Source of the DNA: Pseudomonas azotoformans
GTDB lineage: Bacteria; Pseudomonadota; Gammaproteobacteria; Pseudomonadales; Pseudomonadaceae
Assembly (NCBI RefSeq): GCF_900103345.1
Contig: NZ_LT629702.1
Location: 4,712,001-4,776,000, forward strand
Direction of reading: 5' to 3'
Length of the DNA stretch: 64,000 nucleotides
Within the stretch, counting starts at the first letter, position 1; every line of letters begins with the position of its first letter. Below, in pieces: positions 17,638 to 31,697 of the stretch. Under the pieces are notes generated by a model. It did no database searches. It was not told the origin of the DNA and saw only the letters and a program-made list of their open reading frames with translations. A program made the position numbers and the translations under genes.

Positions 17638-18672
17638 TTGACACTCCTTACTCAAATTTTTCAGACAAGCAGAGTTTTACCACTCGTCACAATTAAAACG
17701 TCAGCGGCTGTAGGAATAGCCGCAGGAGCTCTGGCTCTGAAGTCCATAACCCTGGCAATTTAATAGAATCTTCGAAACAAACGGATACCACCCGTCAAGC
17801 GAGGTGGCAATTTAGTTGCTCGTGGCGCGAGCACAGGATGCGCGGTATCCAACGATATAAATAATAGCAAAACGACATCAGCCATTCGCAAATTCTGCCC
17901 CATCAAGAGGAGCACACCGTGTGTTTCTGGTAATCCATACCTAGCCTTACGCAGCTATCAGCATCCATGGCCTTAGCCGCTTTCGAAACATCCGAACGCA
18001 TCTTGTCGGAAGTGACGGGGAACTTCATCTGTTTTTTTTGCACGCAAGTCATCATTTTGCAAAGTTCGCGCGGCAGTGCTTGCGTGCTCGGTGATATCAC
18101 AAAGACACCAAGCTAGTGCTCCAGGATTGCGTCAAAGCCCCAGCGGAGCTGATTTTTTCTAGCTCTCGCATCTAAAGTGGTACAACACTGCCAATCTGTC
18201 CTCAGCATCTGCAGAGCGCTCTGACAAAGCGTCATCGCACACCGCCATCATCTTCGATAGTAGCGGAAAAATTCGCTTTATGAAGTCACTCCGCTGCCAA
18301 AGAATTTGCCGCTGGGTAGTCCCGCGAAAAATCTGACGCGATCGCAGGTGCAAGCACTCCCATGGATTTCGATGCACAGTCAGGATAAGCGTCAGTCATG
18401 GAGGTGCTTCGGGCGCCTATCCAGATTGCCACTCATAAAAGACAACCAAAAATTGTATACAAGCCCCACTAAAAAGAGTTTCAGGCTGCCTGGCTACGCC
18501 GATTTAGTTGCCGGAGTAGAAATCGACCTATCTCCTCTTACAAGTGAAATTGTTTTAATACTCCGGTGAAGGTCCCCCCATCTGGAGGCCTGTCCATATT
18601 CACCGGAAAGAGTGCCGCTGATGCATCCATCGACAACGGCCACTACAACATTCTGGTGTTACATCATTTCGT
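17638..18672 (-). other. Gene-poor stretch upstream of the polysaccharide operon
   Basis: About 1 kb without a convincing gene on either strand. Short frames of 65-87 codons occur but none has a ribosome site, recognisable domain or typical codon use. The base composition is more AT-rich than the flanks, and the stretch must hold the operon promoter near 17640-17760. No clear JUMPstart/ops element was found on the minus strand. It may contain eroded remains of a mobile element or older glycan genes, but none can be named. Confidence 0.5.
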
Positions 18673-19590
18673 TCACCCGATACACCAAGCAACCGCACAC
18701 AGCACAGCGAAGAGCAACTGATCGCGTCGTCTACGGCGGCACTGGCGAGCATTCTTGAACATCCACGCGAACTGTCGGCGGCCGAAGGGTTTGTCACTCA
18801 AGGGGGGCAGCGACTCCCCCCCCACCAACTTCGTAATCAGAGCGATTTGCTCAAACCACCACCCTTTGCGCACTCGCTTCAAGCGTCCAAACATGGACCG
18901 CCAGGTAGTGTTGGCACCAAATTCATTATTGCCATGCTGCCGATACAGCAGACTGGGTCGGCAATCGATGACCCAGGCCCAACCGGCCTGCCGGGCAAAC
19001 GCGTAGGTGAACCAATCATGCAACGCTACGTCTTGCAGCGCATGCCAGTGCTCACGTACGAAGGATTGCAAGGCTCGGGCCAACGGCGGGCTGAGCACAT
19101 ACGAACACCCAGGCCCCGCGGCCTCGAAAAGGTGGTCCCAGCGCACTTGCGGTTGCGCCTTGTCCAGCATCTCATGGCGACCATCGGGCCAAAAGGCGAG
19201 CACGTTACTGGAATACGCACCAGCCTGGTGCTCAGCGAGCTGCTCAGTGGAACGCTTCAATTTGTCGAGCAACCAGATGTCGTCTTGATCCGCAAATGCA
19301 ACGTAATCCAGTTCAGTCAGCTGCACATCCCGCAGCAACCTGAAAAAGTTACGCCCTGCACTGCCAAAGCGTCCAGACGGCAACAATGTGACGTTCGAGT
19401 GCTGGACAGCATAGGCTTCACACATTTGTTGAGTGTTGTCGCGCCCTGCATCAACACTGATGTGCAAATGAACATCTACGTCCTGCTGCTTTAGAATGGA
19501 CTGCACTTGCTCATCGAGCCAGTGCTCACCGTTGTAGGCCGCCAGCAAAACAACCACACGGTGCTGAGGCAAAATATCGGGGTTGTTCAT
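18673..19590 (-). CDS. Family 2 glycosyltransferase (rhamnosyltransferase-like)
   Basis: 305 residues from the ATG at 19590. GT2 features: VVVLLAAYNGEHWLDEQVQSIL at the start, HISVDAGRDNTQQ, and the metal-binding FADQDDIWL near residue 90. Later LHDWFTYAFA and YRQHGNNEFGAN match the C-terminal part of WbbL/RfbN-like enzymes. It probably adds a deoxyhexose to an O-antigen or core glycan. It stands apart from the main operon by 1 kb and its start overlaps the stop of an upstream short frame (ATGA), suggesting it was once coupled to a preceding gene. A poly-Arg stretch (RRRRR) near the C-terminus is unusual. Confidence 0.88.
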   Translation of the reverse strand: MNNPDILPQHRVVVLLAAYNGEHWLDEQVQSILKQQDVDVHLHISVDAGRDNTQQMCEAYAVQHSNVTLLPSGRFGSAGRNFFRLLRDVQLTELDYVAFADQDDIWLLDKLKRSTEQLAEHQAGAYSSNVLAFWPDGRHEMLDKAQPQVRWDHLFEAAGPGCSYVLSPPLARALQSFVREHWHALQDVALHDWFTYAFARQAGWAWVIDCRPSLLYRQHGNNEFGANTTWRSMFGRLKRVRKGWWFEQIALITKLVGGESLPPLSDKPFGRRQFAWMFKNARQCRRRRRDQLLFAVLCAVAWCIG

Positions 19591-19865
19591 AAAACGCCCA
19601 CAAAAGCTTTTTTTAGGGCGGTAGAAATAGTCAACGCAACACTCCCTGCACGGAACAAATAAGCAGTGGCGGTACTTATACTGCTGGCCCACCTCCAGTT
19701 GAAGGGAGCAAGGTTATCTTGGTTGAGCTGCGATAGCCACCGCTGCCAAAAGAGCAGGTGAGACTCACCGAACACATACCAACTGCAGAATGCCTTGGCT
19801 AAACAAGGCGCCGTTCTTGATGTTGTTAATTCGCAAATTTCAATATTTTTGCTCGAACCTAGTGC
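19587..19865 (-). pseudogene. Open frame ending in the glycosyltransferase start; possible gene remnant
   Basis: A frame of up to 92 codons with no good start (a GTG at 19775 is the first candidate) ends in a TGA that shares ATGA with the following glycosyltransferase. The ending, WRWASSISTATAYLFRAGS and LKKAFVGVL, looks protein-like but matches nothing recognisable. The coupling geometry suggests the 3' end of a truncated gene. It could also be chance. Confidence 0.25.
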
Positions 19866-20116
19866 CTATCTAAATGCTCCAGCTGGTGCACCCGGCATCC
19901 CGTGGATGAATCATAAGGTTACTTACGCAAACTGTTAAATAAGGGGAATACCTACACACCCCACGCAAACTCTTATGACCTTCAAATAAAAGTCGATAAT
20001 TGGGCTGAGGCGGGGGTGCGACAGTGAAGGAAGACCAAATGGCTTGGAGATCTTCAAGACGTCCAAGCCGTGACAGCTTTATCCTCAGGCCCCCACGAGC
20101 TTCCCGAGCACGGCGA
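19591..20116. other. Intergenic region between glmS and the glycosyltransferase
   Basis: 526 bases behind glmS. Apart from the remnant frame at 19587-19865 and the Tn7 attachment region, it holds one imperfect hairpin: stem GGCTTGGA (20041-20048) with TCCAAGCC (20062-20069), lacking a T run. The part from 19800 to 20000 is AT-rich. No Tn7-type end or transposase is seen. Confidence 0.5.
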
Positions 20117-20152
20117 TTACTCCACCGTCACCGACTTCGCCAGGTTGCGCGG
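20088..20152 (-). other. Predicted Tn7 attachment site (attTn7) at the 3' end of glmS
   Basis: Tn7 and relatives recognise the last roughly 36 bases of glmS through TnsD and insert about 25 bases beyond the stop, here near 20090-20094. The glmS end is intact (NLAKSVTVE) and the downstream site appears unoccupied. Position follows from established Tn7 biology, not from a visible element. Confidence 0.6.
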
Positions 20153-21949
20153 CTGGTCCACATCGGTGCCCTTGAGCACGGCCACGTAGTAAGACAGCAA
20201 CTGCAACGGAATGGTGTAGAGAATCGGCGATAGCGTGTCGTGGATGTGCGGCATGTTGATGACGTGGGTGCCTTCGCCGTTGGTCATGCCCGCTTTTTCG
20301 TCGGCGAACACCACCAGTTGACCGCCACGAGCACGCACTTCCTGCAGGTTGGACTTGAGCTTCTCCAGCAGTTCGTTGTTCGGCGCCACGGTGACCACGG
20401 GCATGTCGTCATCCACCAGGGCCAATGGGCCGTGTTTGAGTTCGCCGGCCGGGTAGGCCTCGGCATGGATGTACGAGATTTCCTTGAGCTTGAGCGAGCC
20501 TTCCATCGCCACCGGGTATTGCGCACCACGGCCGAGGAACAGGGTGTGGTTCTTGTCGGCGAACAGTTCGGCGACTTTTTCCACGGTGCTGTCCATGGCC
20601 AGGGCTTCGCCCAGGCGGGTGGGCAGGCGGCGCAGTTCTTCGACCAGGGTGGATTCGACGCCTTCGGCGAGGGTGCCGCGAACCTGGCCCAGGGACAGGG
20701 TCAGCAACAGCAGGCCAACCAGCTGGGTGGTGAAGGCTTTGGTGGACGCCACGCCGATCTCACGACCGGCCTGGGTCAGCAGGGTCAGGTCGGATTCACG
20801 TACCAGCGAACTGATGCTGACGTTGCAGATGGCCAGGCTGGCGAGGAAGCCCAGTTCTTTGGCGTTGCGCAGGGCAGCCAGGGTATCGGCAGTTTCACCG
20901 GACTGGGAGATGGTCACGAACAAGGTGTCGGCCTGCACCACCACTTTGCGGTAGCGGAACTCGCTGGCGACTTCCACCTGGCACGGGATACCAGCCAGTT
21001 CTTCGAGCCAGTAACGGGCAACCATACCGGCGTGGTAGCTGGTGCCGCAGGCGACTATCTGCACATTACGCACTTTGGCGAACAGTTCGGCAGCTTGTGG
21101 GCCGAAGGCGTTGACCAACACTTGGTTCTGGCTCAGGCGACCTTCGAGGGTGCGTTGCACCACTGCTGGCTGCTCGTGGATTTCCTTGAGCATGAAGTGG
21201 CGGTATTCGCCTTTGTCGGCAGCTTCGGCGCCGTCGCGGTATTGCACCGCTTCGCGCTCGACGGATTGACCGTTAACGTCCCAGATCTGCACGCTTTCAC
21301 GGCGGATGTCAGCAATATCGCCTTCTTCCAGGTACATGAAGCGGTCAGTGACCTGGCGCAGGGCCAGTTGGTCGGAGGCGAGGAAGTTCTCGCCCAGACC
21401 CAGACCGATCACCAACGGGCTGCCACTGCGGGCGGCTACCACACGGTCGGGTTGGCTGGCGCTGACCACGGCCAGGCCGTAGGCACCGTGCAGTTCCTTG
21501 ACCGTGGCCTTGAGGGCGACGGTCAGGTCGCCCAGGTCCTTGAGCTTGTGGTTGAGCAGGTGGGCGATGACTTCGGTGTCGGTGTCCGAAGTGAACACGT
21601 AACCCAGGCCCTTGAGTTGTTCGCGCAGCACTTCGTGGTTTTCGATGATGCCGTTATGCACCACCGCGAGGTCGCCAGAGAGGTGTGGGTGGGCGTTGCG
21701 CTCGCACGGCGCACCGTGGGTGGCCCAACGGGTGTGGGCAATCCCTAAGCGCCCTACCAGTGGCTCGCCGGCCAGGGCCTGTTCCAGCTCGCTGACCTTA
21801 CCCGGGCGGCGCATGCGCTCCAGCTTGCCGGCGTTGGTGAAGACGGCCACACCGGCGCTGTCGTAGCCACGGTATTCCAGGCGCTTGAGGCCTTCGAGCA
21901 GGATGGGAGTGATGTTGCGTTCAGCGACTGCGCCTACGATGCCACACAT
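20117..21949 (-). CDS. glmS: Glutamine-fructose-6-phosphate aminotransferase
   Basis: 610 residues, full length. The N-terminal glutaminase domain starts [12 protein letters not shown] with the nucleophile Cys2 (mature Cys1); two SIS sugar-isomerase domains follow, with [27 protein letters not shown] and the C-terminal NLAKSVTVE. It makes glucosamine 6-phosphate for peptidoglycan and LPS. It is downstream of glmR by 10 bases and near glmU, grouping amino-sugar synthesis. No glmS ribozyme is seen, as expected for this group. Confidence 0.98.
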   Translation of the reverse strand: MCGIVGAVAERNITPILLEGLKRLEYRGYDSAGVAVFTNAGKLERMRRPGKVSELEQALAGEPLVGRLGIAHTRWATHGAPCERNAHPHLSGDLAVVHNGIIENHEVLREQLKGLGYVFTSDTDTEVIAHLLNHKLKDLGDLTVALKATVKELHGAYGLAVVSASQPDRVVAARSGSPLVIGLGLGENFLASDQLALRQVTDRFMYLEEGDIADIRRESVQIWDVNGQSVEREAVQYRDGAEAADKGEYRHFMLKEIHEQPAVVQRTLEGRLSQNQVLVNAFGPQAAELFAKVRNVQIVACGTSYHAGMVARYWLEELAGIPCQVEVASEFRYRKVVVQADTLFVTISQSGETADTLAALRNAKELGFLASLAICNVSISSLVRESDLTLLTQAGREIGVASTKAFTTQLVGLLLLTLSLGQVRGTLAEGVESTLVEELRRLPTRLGEALAMDSTVEKVAELFADKNHTLFLGRGAQYPVAMEGSLKLKEISYIHAEAYPAGELKHGPLALVDDDMPVVTVAPNNELLEKLKSNLQEVRARGGQLVVFADEKAGMTNGEGTHVINMPHIHDTLSPILYTIPLQLLSYYVAVLKGTDVDQPRNLAKSVTVE

Positions 21950-21959
21950 AGTGTTTCTC

Positions 21960-22727
21960 CTAGATGATTGCCGCGCATATCAGCGTAATGCCGCGGGCTT
22001 GGATCTGGTCGCGGGCCTCGAGCGGCAGGCGATCATCGGTGATCAGGGTATGGACGCTGCTCCAGGGCAGTTCCAGGTTGGGAATCTTGCGGCCGATCTT
22101 GTCGGACTCGACCATCACCACCACTTCACGGGCGACCTCGGCCATCACGCGGCTCAGCCCCAGCAGTTCGTTGAAAGTGGTGGTGCCGCGCTCCAGGTCG
22201 ATGCCATCGGCACCAATGAAAAGTTGGTCGAAATCGTAGGAACGCAGCACTTGCTCGGCGACCTGGCCCTGGAACGAGTCCGAATGCGGGTCCCAGGTGC
22301 CGCCGGTCATCAGCAGCACCGGCTCGTGTTCAAGTTCGCTCAAGGCGCTGGCCACGTGCAGGGAGTTGGTCATCACCACCAGGCCGGGCTGGTGGCCCAG
22401 TTCAGGGATCATCGCGGCGGTAGTGCTGCCGCTGTCGATGATGATGCGGGCGTGTTCGCGCAGGCGCATCACAGCCGCACGGGCGATGGCGCGCTTGTAC
22501 ACCGAGACGGGTTGGGTGGCGTCGCCCACCAGTTCCTGGGGCATGGTGATCGCGCCGCCGTAGCGACGCAGCAACAGGCCGTTGCTTTCCAGGGCAGCCA
22601 GATCTTTACGGATCGTAACTTCCGACGTTTCGAAACGCTTGGCCAACTCGTCCACGCTGACTTCGCCCTGTTCATTGAGCAAGGTCAGGATGTTGTGGCG
22701 CCGCTGGGGTGTATTTCGTTTCGACAT
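21960..22727 (-). CDS. glmR: DeoR family transcriptional regulator (GlmR-like)
   Basis: 255 residues from the ATG at 22727, the start conserved in pseudomonads ([14 protein letters not shown]). The N-terminal winged helix-turn-helix shows [27 protein letters not shown]; the C-terminal DeoR sensor domain shows [16 protein letters not shown] and [11 protein letters not shown]. It probably senses an amino-sugar phosphate and controls glmS, 10 bases downstream. No strong ribosome site precedes this start, so the exact N-terminus is less certain. Confidence 0.9.
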   Translation of the reverse strand: MSKRNTPQRRHNILTLLNEQGEVSVDELAKRFETSEVTIRKDLAALESNGLLLRRYGGAITMPQELVGDATQPVSVYKRAIARAAVMRLREHARIIIDSGSTTAAMIPELGHQPGLVVMTNSLHVASALSELEHEPVLLMTGGTWDPHSDSFQGQVAEQVLRSYDFDQLFIGADGIDLERGTTTFNELLGLSRVMAEVAREVVVMVESDKIGRKIPNLELPWSSVHTLITDDRLPLEARDQIQARGITLICAAII

Positions 22728-22830
22728 GGTGATGATAAGTTTCGTTTCGAAAGATAACGAAGGCAATCAAAACCTATTGGCGAAAGATCGTCAAGCGGGA
22801 CGCAGCAAATTTTTATACGACACAGAGCAA

Positions 22831-22920
22831 ATGTGGGAGGGGCTTGTCCCCGATTGATGTCTATCAGCTACAAGGATGTTGGCTGAGAGTCTGCAATCGG
22901 GGGCAAGCCCCCTCCCACAT
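22831..22920. repeat. REP doublet (REPIN) between glmU and glmR
   Basis: Two inverted arms of about 24-25 bases (22831-22854 and 22896-22920) with the core ATGTGGGAGG and GGCTTG, each able to fold, separated by 41 bases. The left arm has lost one G and carries a C-to-T change compared with the right. The same repeat occurs at 61664-61758. Confidence 0.85.
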
Positions 22921-22953
22921 CGAATACTTGTCGCTGAGGAGACTGTGGATAAC

Positions 22954-24321
22954 TCAGGTCTTTTTGATTTTGACCGGGCGTTTCCAGCCGTCGATGTTGC
23001 GTTGACGGGCGCGGGCTACTGCCAGTTGAGACTTATCCACATCCTGGTTGATGGTTGAGCCGGCGGCAGTGCTGGCGCCATCGTCGAGGGTAACCGGGGC
23101 CACCAACGAATTATTGGAACCGATAAACACGTCCGCCCCAATGGTGGTCTGGTGCTTATTGGCGCCGTCATAGTTACACGTGATGGTGCCCGCGCCGATG
23201 TTGGTTCGCGCGCCTACGGTGGCGTCGCCCAAGTAGGTCAAGTGGCCGACTTTGGCTTCGGCGTCCAACTTGGCATTTTTCAGTTCAACAAAGTTACCCA
23301 CATGAGCCTTGGCTCCCAGCACGCTACCCGGACGCAACCGCGCAAACGGGCCCGCATCACTGCCCTCGCCCATCACGGCACCATCGATATGACTGTTGGC
23401 CTTGATCACCACGCCCTTGCGCAGGGTGCTGTCCTTGATCACGCAGTTCGGGCCGATCACCACGTCATCTTCGATGACCACCCGGCCTTCGAGGATCACG
23501 TTGATGTCGATCAGCACGTCGCGGCCCACGATGACCTCACCGCGTACATCGAAGCGTGCCGGGTCGCGCAGGGTCACGCCCTGGGCCATCAGGCGGCGGC
23601 CTTCGCGCAGTTGGTAATGACGTTCAAGCTCTGCAAGCTGCTTGCGGTCGTTTGCACCCTGCACTTCCATCGGGTCGTGGGGTTGCTCGGTGGCGACCAG
23701 CAGGCCATCGCTCACGGCCATTTCGATGACATCAGTGAGGTAGTACTCGCCCTGGGCGTTGTTGTTGGACAGGCGGCTCATCCAGTCGGCGAGCTTATTG
23801 GCAGGCACCGCCAGAATTCCGGTATTGCCTTCGGTGATGGCGCGCTGGGCTTCGCTGGCATCCTTGTGTTCAACAATGGCGGCGACCTTGCCGTCGGCGT
23901 TGCGCACAATGCGCCCGTAGCCGGTGGGGTCGTCCAGTTCAACGGTCAACAGGCCCATCTGGCCTGGGACTACATGCTTGAGCAGGCGTTGCAGCGTTTC
24001 GACTTCGATCAGCGGCACGTCGCCATACAGGATCAGCACGGTGTCCGCGGTGATGAAAGGCACGGCCTGCGCGGTGGCGTGGCCGGTACCGAGTTGCTTG
24101 TCTTGAAGAACAAAATTCAAGTCGTCTGCGGCGAGGCGCTCACGCACCACATCGGCACCGTGACCGATCACTACGTGAATGCGCTGGGGGTTCAGTTGCC
24201 GGGCGCTGTGGATAACATGGCCCAGCATGGAATTGCCGGCAACCGGGTGCAGCACCTTGGGCAGGGCCGAACGCATGCGGGTGCCCTGGCCTGCGGCAAG
24301 AATGACGATTTCAAGAGACAT
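22954..24321 (-). CDS. glmU: Bifunctional N-acetylglucosamine-1-phosphate uridyltransferase / glucosamine-1-phosphate acetyltransferase
   Basis: 455 residues. The uridyltransferase domain begins [25 protein letters not shown]; the left-handed beta-helix acetyltransferase domain occupies residues 250-450 with hexapeptide repeats and [33 protein letters not shown] (acetyl-CoA/GlcN site). It makes UDP-GlcNAc. Transcribed after the atp terminator, so it probably has its own promoter between 24322 and 24381. Two perfect DnaA boxes lie inside it (23033, 24207). Confidence 0.98.
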   Translation of the reverse strand: MSLEIVILAAGQGTRMRSALPKVLHPVAGNSMLGHVIHSARQLNPQRIHVVIGHGADVVRERLAADDLNFVLQDKQLGTGHATAQAVPFITADTVLILYGDVPLIEVETLQRLLKHVVPGQMGLLTVELDDPTGYGRIVRNADGKVAAIVEHKDASEAQRAITEGNTGILAVPANKLADWMSRLSNNNAQGEYYLTDVIEMAVSDGLLVATEQPHDPMEVQGANDRKQLAELERHYQLREGRRLMAQGVTLRDPARFDVRGEVIVGRDVLIDINVILEGRVVIEDDVVIGPNCVIKDSTLRKGVVIKANSHIDGAVMGEGSDAGPFARLRPGSVLGAKAHVGNFVELKNAKLDAEAKVGHLTYLGDATVGARTNIGAGTITCNYDGANKHQTTIGADVFIGSNNSLVAPVTLDDGASTAAGSTINQDVDKSQLAVARARQRNIDGWKRPVKIKKT

Positions 24322-24381
24322 GAATGGCTACCAATCCTGGGCGGTCCGGCTTCAGACCAGAGAAGTGTTTTGCAAAAAAAG

Positions 24382-24409
24382 AAAAAGGGTAGCCGAGGCT
24401 ACCCTTTTT
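24382..24409 (-). terminator. Terminator of the ATP synthase operon
   Basis: A 13-base perfect stem (24382-24394 with 24397-24409; core AAGGGTAGCC) followed on the minus strand by TTTTTCTTTTTTT. It lies 35 bases beyond the atpC stop. Confidence 0.9.
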
Positions 24410-24444
24410 AATCAATCGCGCATGAAACAAGACGGCGTGGCCGC

Positions 24445-24861
24445 TTACTTCTTGCGCAACTGCTGGAGCGTGCGCAGCTGGGCTGCAGCCTCGGCCAGAC
24501 GTACAGCAGCAGCGCTGTAGTCGAAGTCCGCACCCTTTTCGTTCAGGGCCTTCTCGGCAGCCTTGACGGCTTCCTGAGCGGAGGCTTCATCCAGGTCGCC
24601 AGCACGTTGCACGGTGTCGGCAAGTACCTTGACCATGTTCGGCTGAACCTCGAGGAAACCACCGGAGATGTAGAACACCTCCTTTTCCCCGCCCTGCTTG
24701 GTCAGCGTGATCGGACCTGGCTTCAAGCTGGTGATCAACGGCGCGTGACCCATGGCAATACCAAGATCACCGAGTTCGCCGTGTGCAATCACCATCTCTA
24801 CCAGACCGGAGAAGATTTCCCCTTCCGCGCTGACGATATCGCAATGGACTGTCATAGCCAT
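24445..24861 (-). CDS. atpC: ATP synthase epsilon subunit
   Basis: 138 residues, normal length. N-terminal beta-sandwich ([45 protein letters not shown]) and a C-terminal helical hairpin rich in Ala/Lys. Part of the F1 central stalk and inhibitor of ATP hydrolysis. Last gene of the operon, 44 bases after atpD; GAGG precedes the start. Confidence 0.97.
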   Translation of the reverse strand: MAMTVHCDIVSAEGEIFSGLVEMVIAHGELGDLGIAMGHAPLITSLKPGPITLTKQGGEKEVFYISGGFLEVQPNMVKVLADTVQRAGDLDEASAQEAVKAAEKALNEKGADFDYSAAAVRLAEAAAQLRTLQQLRKK

Positions 24862-24905
24862 CTGATTGCCTCAACCTGATGAGCGCCCGTTTCCGGGCGC
24901 CTGGA

Positions 24906-26309
<1,404 letters not shown>

Positions 26310-27170
26310 TTAAACCGCGGCAGCGCCGCCGACGATTTCCGAGATCTCTTGGGTGATCGCAGCCTGACGCGCCTTGTTGTAGATCAGCTGCAAATCGCTG
26401 ATCAGATCACCGGCGTTATCGGTAGCGTTTTTCATCGCGATCATCCGCGCCGCTTGTTCAGCTGCGTTGTTCTCGACCACCGCCTGGTACACCTGCGACT
26501 CCACGTAGCGCACCATCAAGCCGTCAAGCAGCTCTTTGGCGTCTGGTTCGTAGAGGTAGTCCCAGTGGTGCTTGAGTTCCTGATCCGGGGTCGCCACCAG
26601 TGGAATCAATTGCTCCACGGTTGGCTGCTGGGTCATGGTGTTGATGAACTTGTTGGATACCACGGACAGGCGGTCAATCCGGCCTTCCAGGTACGCATCC
26701 AGCATCACCTTCACACTGCCGATCAAATCATTGATCGACGGCTCTTCACCCAGGTGGCTGATAGCTGCAACGACGTTACCGCCGAAGTTGCGGAAAAAGG
26801 CCGCACCCTTGCTACCAACGACACACAGATCGATCTCGACGCCATTTTCGCGGTTTACCGCCATGTCCTTGACCAGGGCCTTGAACAGGTTGGTATTCAG
26901 ACCACCGCACAAACCACGGTCACTGCTCACAACCACATAACCCACACGCTTGACTGCGCGGTCGATCATGAACGGGTGGCGGTATTCCGGGTTGGCGTTG
27001 GCCAGATGCCCAATTACCTGGCGGATACGCTCCGCATAAGGACGGCTAGCAGCCATGCGCATTTGTGCCTTGCGCATTTTGCTGACCGCCACTTTTTCCA
27101 TGGCGCTGGTAATTTTTTGCGTGCTTTTGATGCTCGCAATCTTACTGCGAATCTCTTTTGCGCCTGCCAT
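26310..27170 (-). CDS. atpG: ATP synthase gamma subunit
   Basis: 286 residues. Typical N-terminal [33 protein letters not shown] and C-terminal [15 protein letters not shown]...[23 protein letters not shown] coiled-coil ends, with [16 protein letters not shown] between. The rotating shaft of F1. Confidence 0.99.
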   Translation of the reverse strand: MAGAKEIRSKIASIKSTQKITSAMEKVAVSKMRKAQMRMAASRPYAERIRQVIGHLANANPEYRHPFMIDRAVKRVGYVVVSSDRGLCGGLNTNLFKALVKDMAVNRENGVEIDLCVVGSKGAAFFRNFGGNVVAAISHLGEEPSINDLIGSVKVMLDAYLEGRIDRLSVVSNKFINTMTQQPTVEQLIPLVATPDQELKHHWDYLYEPDAKELLDGLMVRYVESQVYQAVVENNAAEQAARMIAMKNATDNAGDLISDLQLIYNKARQAAITQEISEIVGGAAAV

Positions 27171-27220
27171 GTAACACCTATCAGGTTAGCAAGCGGGAGC
27201 CTTGCGGCTCCCGCTGCGGC

Positions 27221-28765
27221 TTACCAGGTTTGGGTGGCCTTGAACTTCTCGATACCGGCTTTCATGCCAGCGTCGATATCGTCATTGAAGTCACCCTTCA
27301 CGTTGATCTTCGCCATCAATTCGGCGTGATCGCGGTTGAAGTAAGCAATCAGCGCTTGTTCAAAGCTGCCGACCTTGGCGATTTCAACGTCGGTCAGGAA
27401 CCCACGCTCAGCGGCATACAGCGACAACGCCATGTCAGCGATCGACATTGGGGCGTATTGCTTCTGCTTCATCAGCTCGGTAACGCGCTGACCATGCTCA
27501 AGTTGCTTACGGGTCGCTTCGTCCAGGTCAGACGCGAACTGGGCGAATGCCGCCAGTTCACGGTACTGAGCCAGAGCGGTACGGATACCACCGGACAGCT
27601 TCTTGATGATCTTGGTCTGAGCGGCACCACCCACACGGGATACCGAAACACCGGCGTTCACTGCAGGGCGGATGCCCGAGTTGAACATGGCCGATTCCAG
27701 GAAGATCTGACCGTCGGTGATGGAAATCACGTTGGTCGGAACGAACGCGGAAACGTCGCCAGCCTGGGTTTCGATGATCGGCAGTGCGGTCAGGGAACCG
27801 GTTTTGCCGGTCACTGCGCCGTTGGTGAACTTCTCTACGTACTCTTCGGAAACGCGGGATGCGCGCTCCAGCAGACGGGAGTGGAGATAGAACACGTCGC
27901 CTGGGTAAGCTTCACGACCTGGTGGACGGCGCAGCAGCAGGGAAATCTGGCGATAAGCCACTGCTTGCTTGGACAGATCGTCATAAACGATCAGCGCGTC
28001 TTCACCGCGGTCGCGGAAGAATTCACCCATGGTGCAACCGGAGTACGGTGCCAGGAATTGCAGCGCAGGAGATTCCGAAGCACTGGCAGCCACGATGATC
28101 GTGTTGGCCAGGGCGCCGTTTTCTTCCAGCTTGCGAACCACGTTGGCGATGGTCGATTGCTTCTGACCGATAGCTACGTAGACGCAGAAAATGCCGCTGT
28201 TCTTCTGGTTGATGATCGCGTCGATCGCCAGAGCGGTTTTACCGATCTGACGGTCACCGATGATCAGCTCACGCTGGCCACGGCCGACTGGGATCATGGC
28301 ATCGACAGCCTTGTAGCCAGTCTGTACAGGCTGGTCTACCGACTTACGCCAGATCACGCCTGGAGCAACTTTCTCGACCGCGTCGGTCTCGGTGTTGCCC
28401 AGTGGACCTTTACCGTCAACAGGGTTACCCAGTGCGTCGACTACGCGACCCAGCAGTTCCTTACCAACCGGAACTTCCAGGATGCGGCCTGTGCACTTGG
28501 CGCTCATGCCTTCAGCCAGACTGGTGTACGCGCCCAATACAACGGCACCTACGGAGTCTTGCTCCAGGTTGAGGGCCATACCGTAGACGCCGCCCGGAAA
28601 CTCGATCATCTCGCCGTACATGACGTCGGCCAGACCGTGAATCCGCACGATGCCGTCAGATACGCTGACGACAGTGCCTTCGTTACGGGCTTGGGAGGTC
28701 ACATCGAGCTTGTCGATGCGGCCCTTGATAATTTCACTTATTTCGGAAGGATTGAGTTGCTGCAT
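27221..28765 (-). CDS. atpA: ATP synthase alpha subunit
   Basis: 514 residues. Starts [18 protein letters not shown]; non-catalytic P-loop [13 protein letters not shown] near residue 170, and the [18 protein letters not shown] signature near 375. Alternates with beta in the F1 head. 21 bases after atpH. Confidence 0.99.
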   Translation of the reverse strand: MQQLNPSEISEIIKGRIDKLDVTSQARNEGTVVSVSDGIVRIHGLADVMYGEMIEFPGGVYGMALNLEQDSVGAVVLGAYTSLAEGMSAKCTGRILEVPVGKELLGRVVDALGNPVDGKGPLGNTETDAVEKVAPGVIWRKSVDQPVQTGYKAVDAMIPVGRGQRELIIGDRQIGKTALAIDAIINQKNSGIFCVYVAIGQKQSTIANVVRKLEENGALANTIIVAASASESPALQFLAPYSGCTMGEFFRDRGEDALIVYDDLSKQAVAYRQISLLLRRPPGREAYPGDVFYLHSRLLERASRVSEEYVEKFTNGAVTGKTGSLTALPIIETQAGDVSAFVPTNVISITDGQIFLESAMFNSGIRPAVNAGVSVSRVGGAAQTKIIKKLSGGIRTALAQYRELAAFAQFASDLDEATRKQLEHGQRVTELMKQKQYAPMSIADMALSLYAAERGFLTDVEIAKVGSFEQALIAYFNRDHAELMAKINVKGDFNDDIDAGMKAGIEKFKATQTW

Positions 28766-28786
28766 TGCTCTGCTGCCCCTTCAAAC

Positions 28787-29323
28787 TCAAGATTTCAATG
28801 CTTCGGCAAGTTTCGCGATTTTTCCGCGAATCGAGCCATCGATAACCAGGTCGCCGGCACGGATAACAACACCACCAATCAGGGATGCGTCCTCCGAAGC
28901 TTGCAGGCGCACTTCCCGATTGAGTCGTGCACTGAGAACCTTGGCGAGTTTGTCTTGCTGTTCTTGGTTCAATGCGAAAGCACTGGTCACTTCAACGTCT
29001 ACCGATTTCTCTGCTTCGGCCTTGTACAGGTCGAACAGAGCGGCGATCTCCGGCAACAGCGGGAGACGGTCGTTTTCGGCAACGACGTGAATGAAGTTCT
29101 GCACTTTCACATCAAACTTGTCGCCGCACACTTCAATAAAAGTGGCGGCCTTGTCTGCGCTCGTCAGGCGCGGGGCCTTGAGCACGCGCTGCATGGTGTC
29201 GTCTTGCGACACTGCTGCAGCCAGGCCGAGCATGGCTGACCAAGAGGCCAGCTGCTGGTGGGCCTGGGCGTGCTCGAAGGCTGCCTTAGCATAAGGTCGG
29301 GCCAACGTGGTCAGTTCTGCCAT
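28787..29323 (-). CDS. atpH: ATP synthase delta subunit
   Basis: 178 residues with [14 protein letters not shown] at the N-terminus and a C-terminal region ([25 protein letters not shown]) diagnostic for the OSCP/delta family. Joins F1 to the b-subunit stalk. 12 bases after atpF. Confidence 0.98.
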
Positions 29324-29335
29324 GATCGCCCTCGC

Positions 29336-29806
29336 TTAAATTTCAGCAGCCAGTTTGTTAACCAGCTCCGCGTGCGCGTTTTGATCGATTGTGGCACCGA
29401 GGATCTTCTCAGCACCGCCGACCGCCAGAGCACCCAGTTGGGCACGCAGCGCGTCTTTGACGCCGTTCAGTTCCTGTTCGATCTCGGCATGAGCCGAAGC
29501 CTTCACACGGTCAGCTTCGACGCGGGCTTTTTCAACAGCCTCTTCGACGATCTGGTTACCGCGTTTCTTGGCTTGCTCAATGATTTCAGCTGCCTGTGCC
29601 TTAGCATCGCGCAGTTGGTGACCCGCTTTCTCTTGGGCCAACTCCAGGTCGCGAGCTGCACGGGTGGCAGCGTCCAAGCCATCAGCGATCTTCTTCTGAC
29701 GTTCGTGCAAAGCCGCGATGACCGGAGGCCACACGAACTTCATGCAAAACACTACAAAAATGAAGAACGCAACGGATTGGCCAATCAGGGTTGCATTAAT
29801 GTTCAC
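29336..29806 (-). CDS. atpF: ATP synthase b subunit
   Basis: 156 residues: one N-terminal membrane helix ([24 protein letters not shown]) and a long charged coiled coil, the peripheral stalk. 57 bases after atpE. Confidence 0.98.
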   Translation of the reverse strand: MNINATLIGQSVAFFIFVVFCMKFVWPPVIAALHERQKKIADGLDAATRAARDLELAQEKAGHQLRDAKAQAAEIIEQAKKRGNQIVEEAVEKARVEADRVKASAHAEIEQELNGVKDALRAQLGALAVGGAEKILGATIDQNAHAELVNKLAAEI

Positions 29807-29863
29807 GCCAACACCTCGCTCATTCGTTGTCCATCACTCCAATCAACTCGAAAATTCGAGTGA

Positions 29864-30136
<273 letters not shown>

Positions 30137-30209
30137 TTACGTCGTATGGTTTAGGTTTTTTAGATTTTAAAGCGGTAAAACAAATCGTTTCATAGCCCGG
30201 TAGGGCCTA

Positions 30210-30231
30210 CCTTCCCGTTTCACCGGGAAGG
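30210..30231 (-). promoter_or_regulatory. Intercistronic hairpin between atpB and atpE
   Basis: An 8-base perfect stem (CCTTCCCG / CGGGAAGG) with a 6-base loop lies in the 134-base gap between atpB and atpE. No T run follows, so it is more likely an RNA stability or processing element favouring atpE than a terminator. Confidence 0.4.
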
Positions 30232-30255
30232 ACATCAGACTAGTCGAGACTGGTC

Positions 30256-31552
<1,297 letters not shown>

Positions 31553-31697
31553 TCTTGCTCCTCAGTGGTCGGCTGCCGGAAATCAATAACTTGGCATAAT
31601 TTGTGCCGACAAAATGCGCGCAGAGTATAGGGGCGGTTCTGCCCCTATTCAACTGCCGGGTAGTGATTTCCGATCACGCGCTACATAAGCAAATGTT

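Noticed and set aside
17903..18377. Two short minus-strand frames (65 and 72 codons)
   Set aside because: No ribosome site, no recognisable domain and no coupling to neighbours; treated as non-coding.
19592..19602. TGTGGGCG on the minus strand, similar to the tip of Tn7 ends
   Set aside because: The match stops after eight bases, there are no repeated TnsB sites and no tns genes.
20240..21748. A 502-codon open frame antisense to glmS
   Set aside because: Low-complexity Gln/Gly/His/Val-rich shadow of glmS codons.
27158..29239. A 693-codon open frame antisense to atpA and atpH
   Set aside because: Lies across two certain genes and crosses their boundary; no domain or ribosome site.
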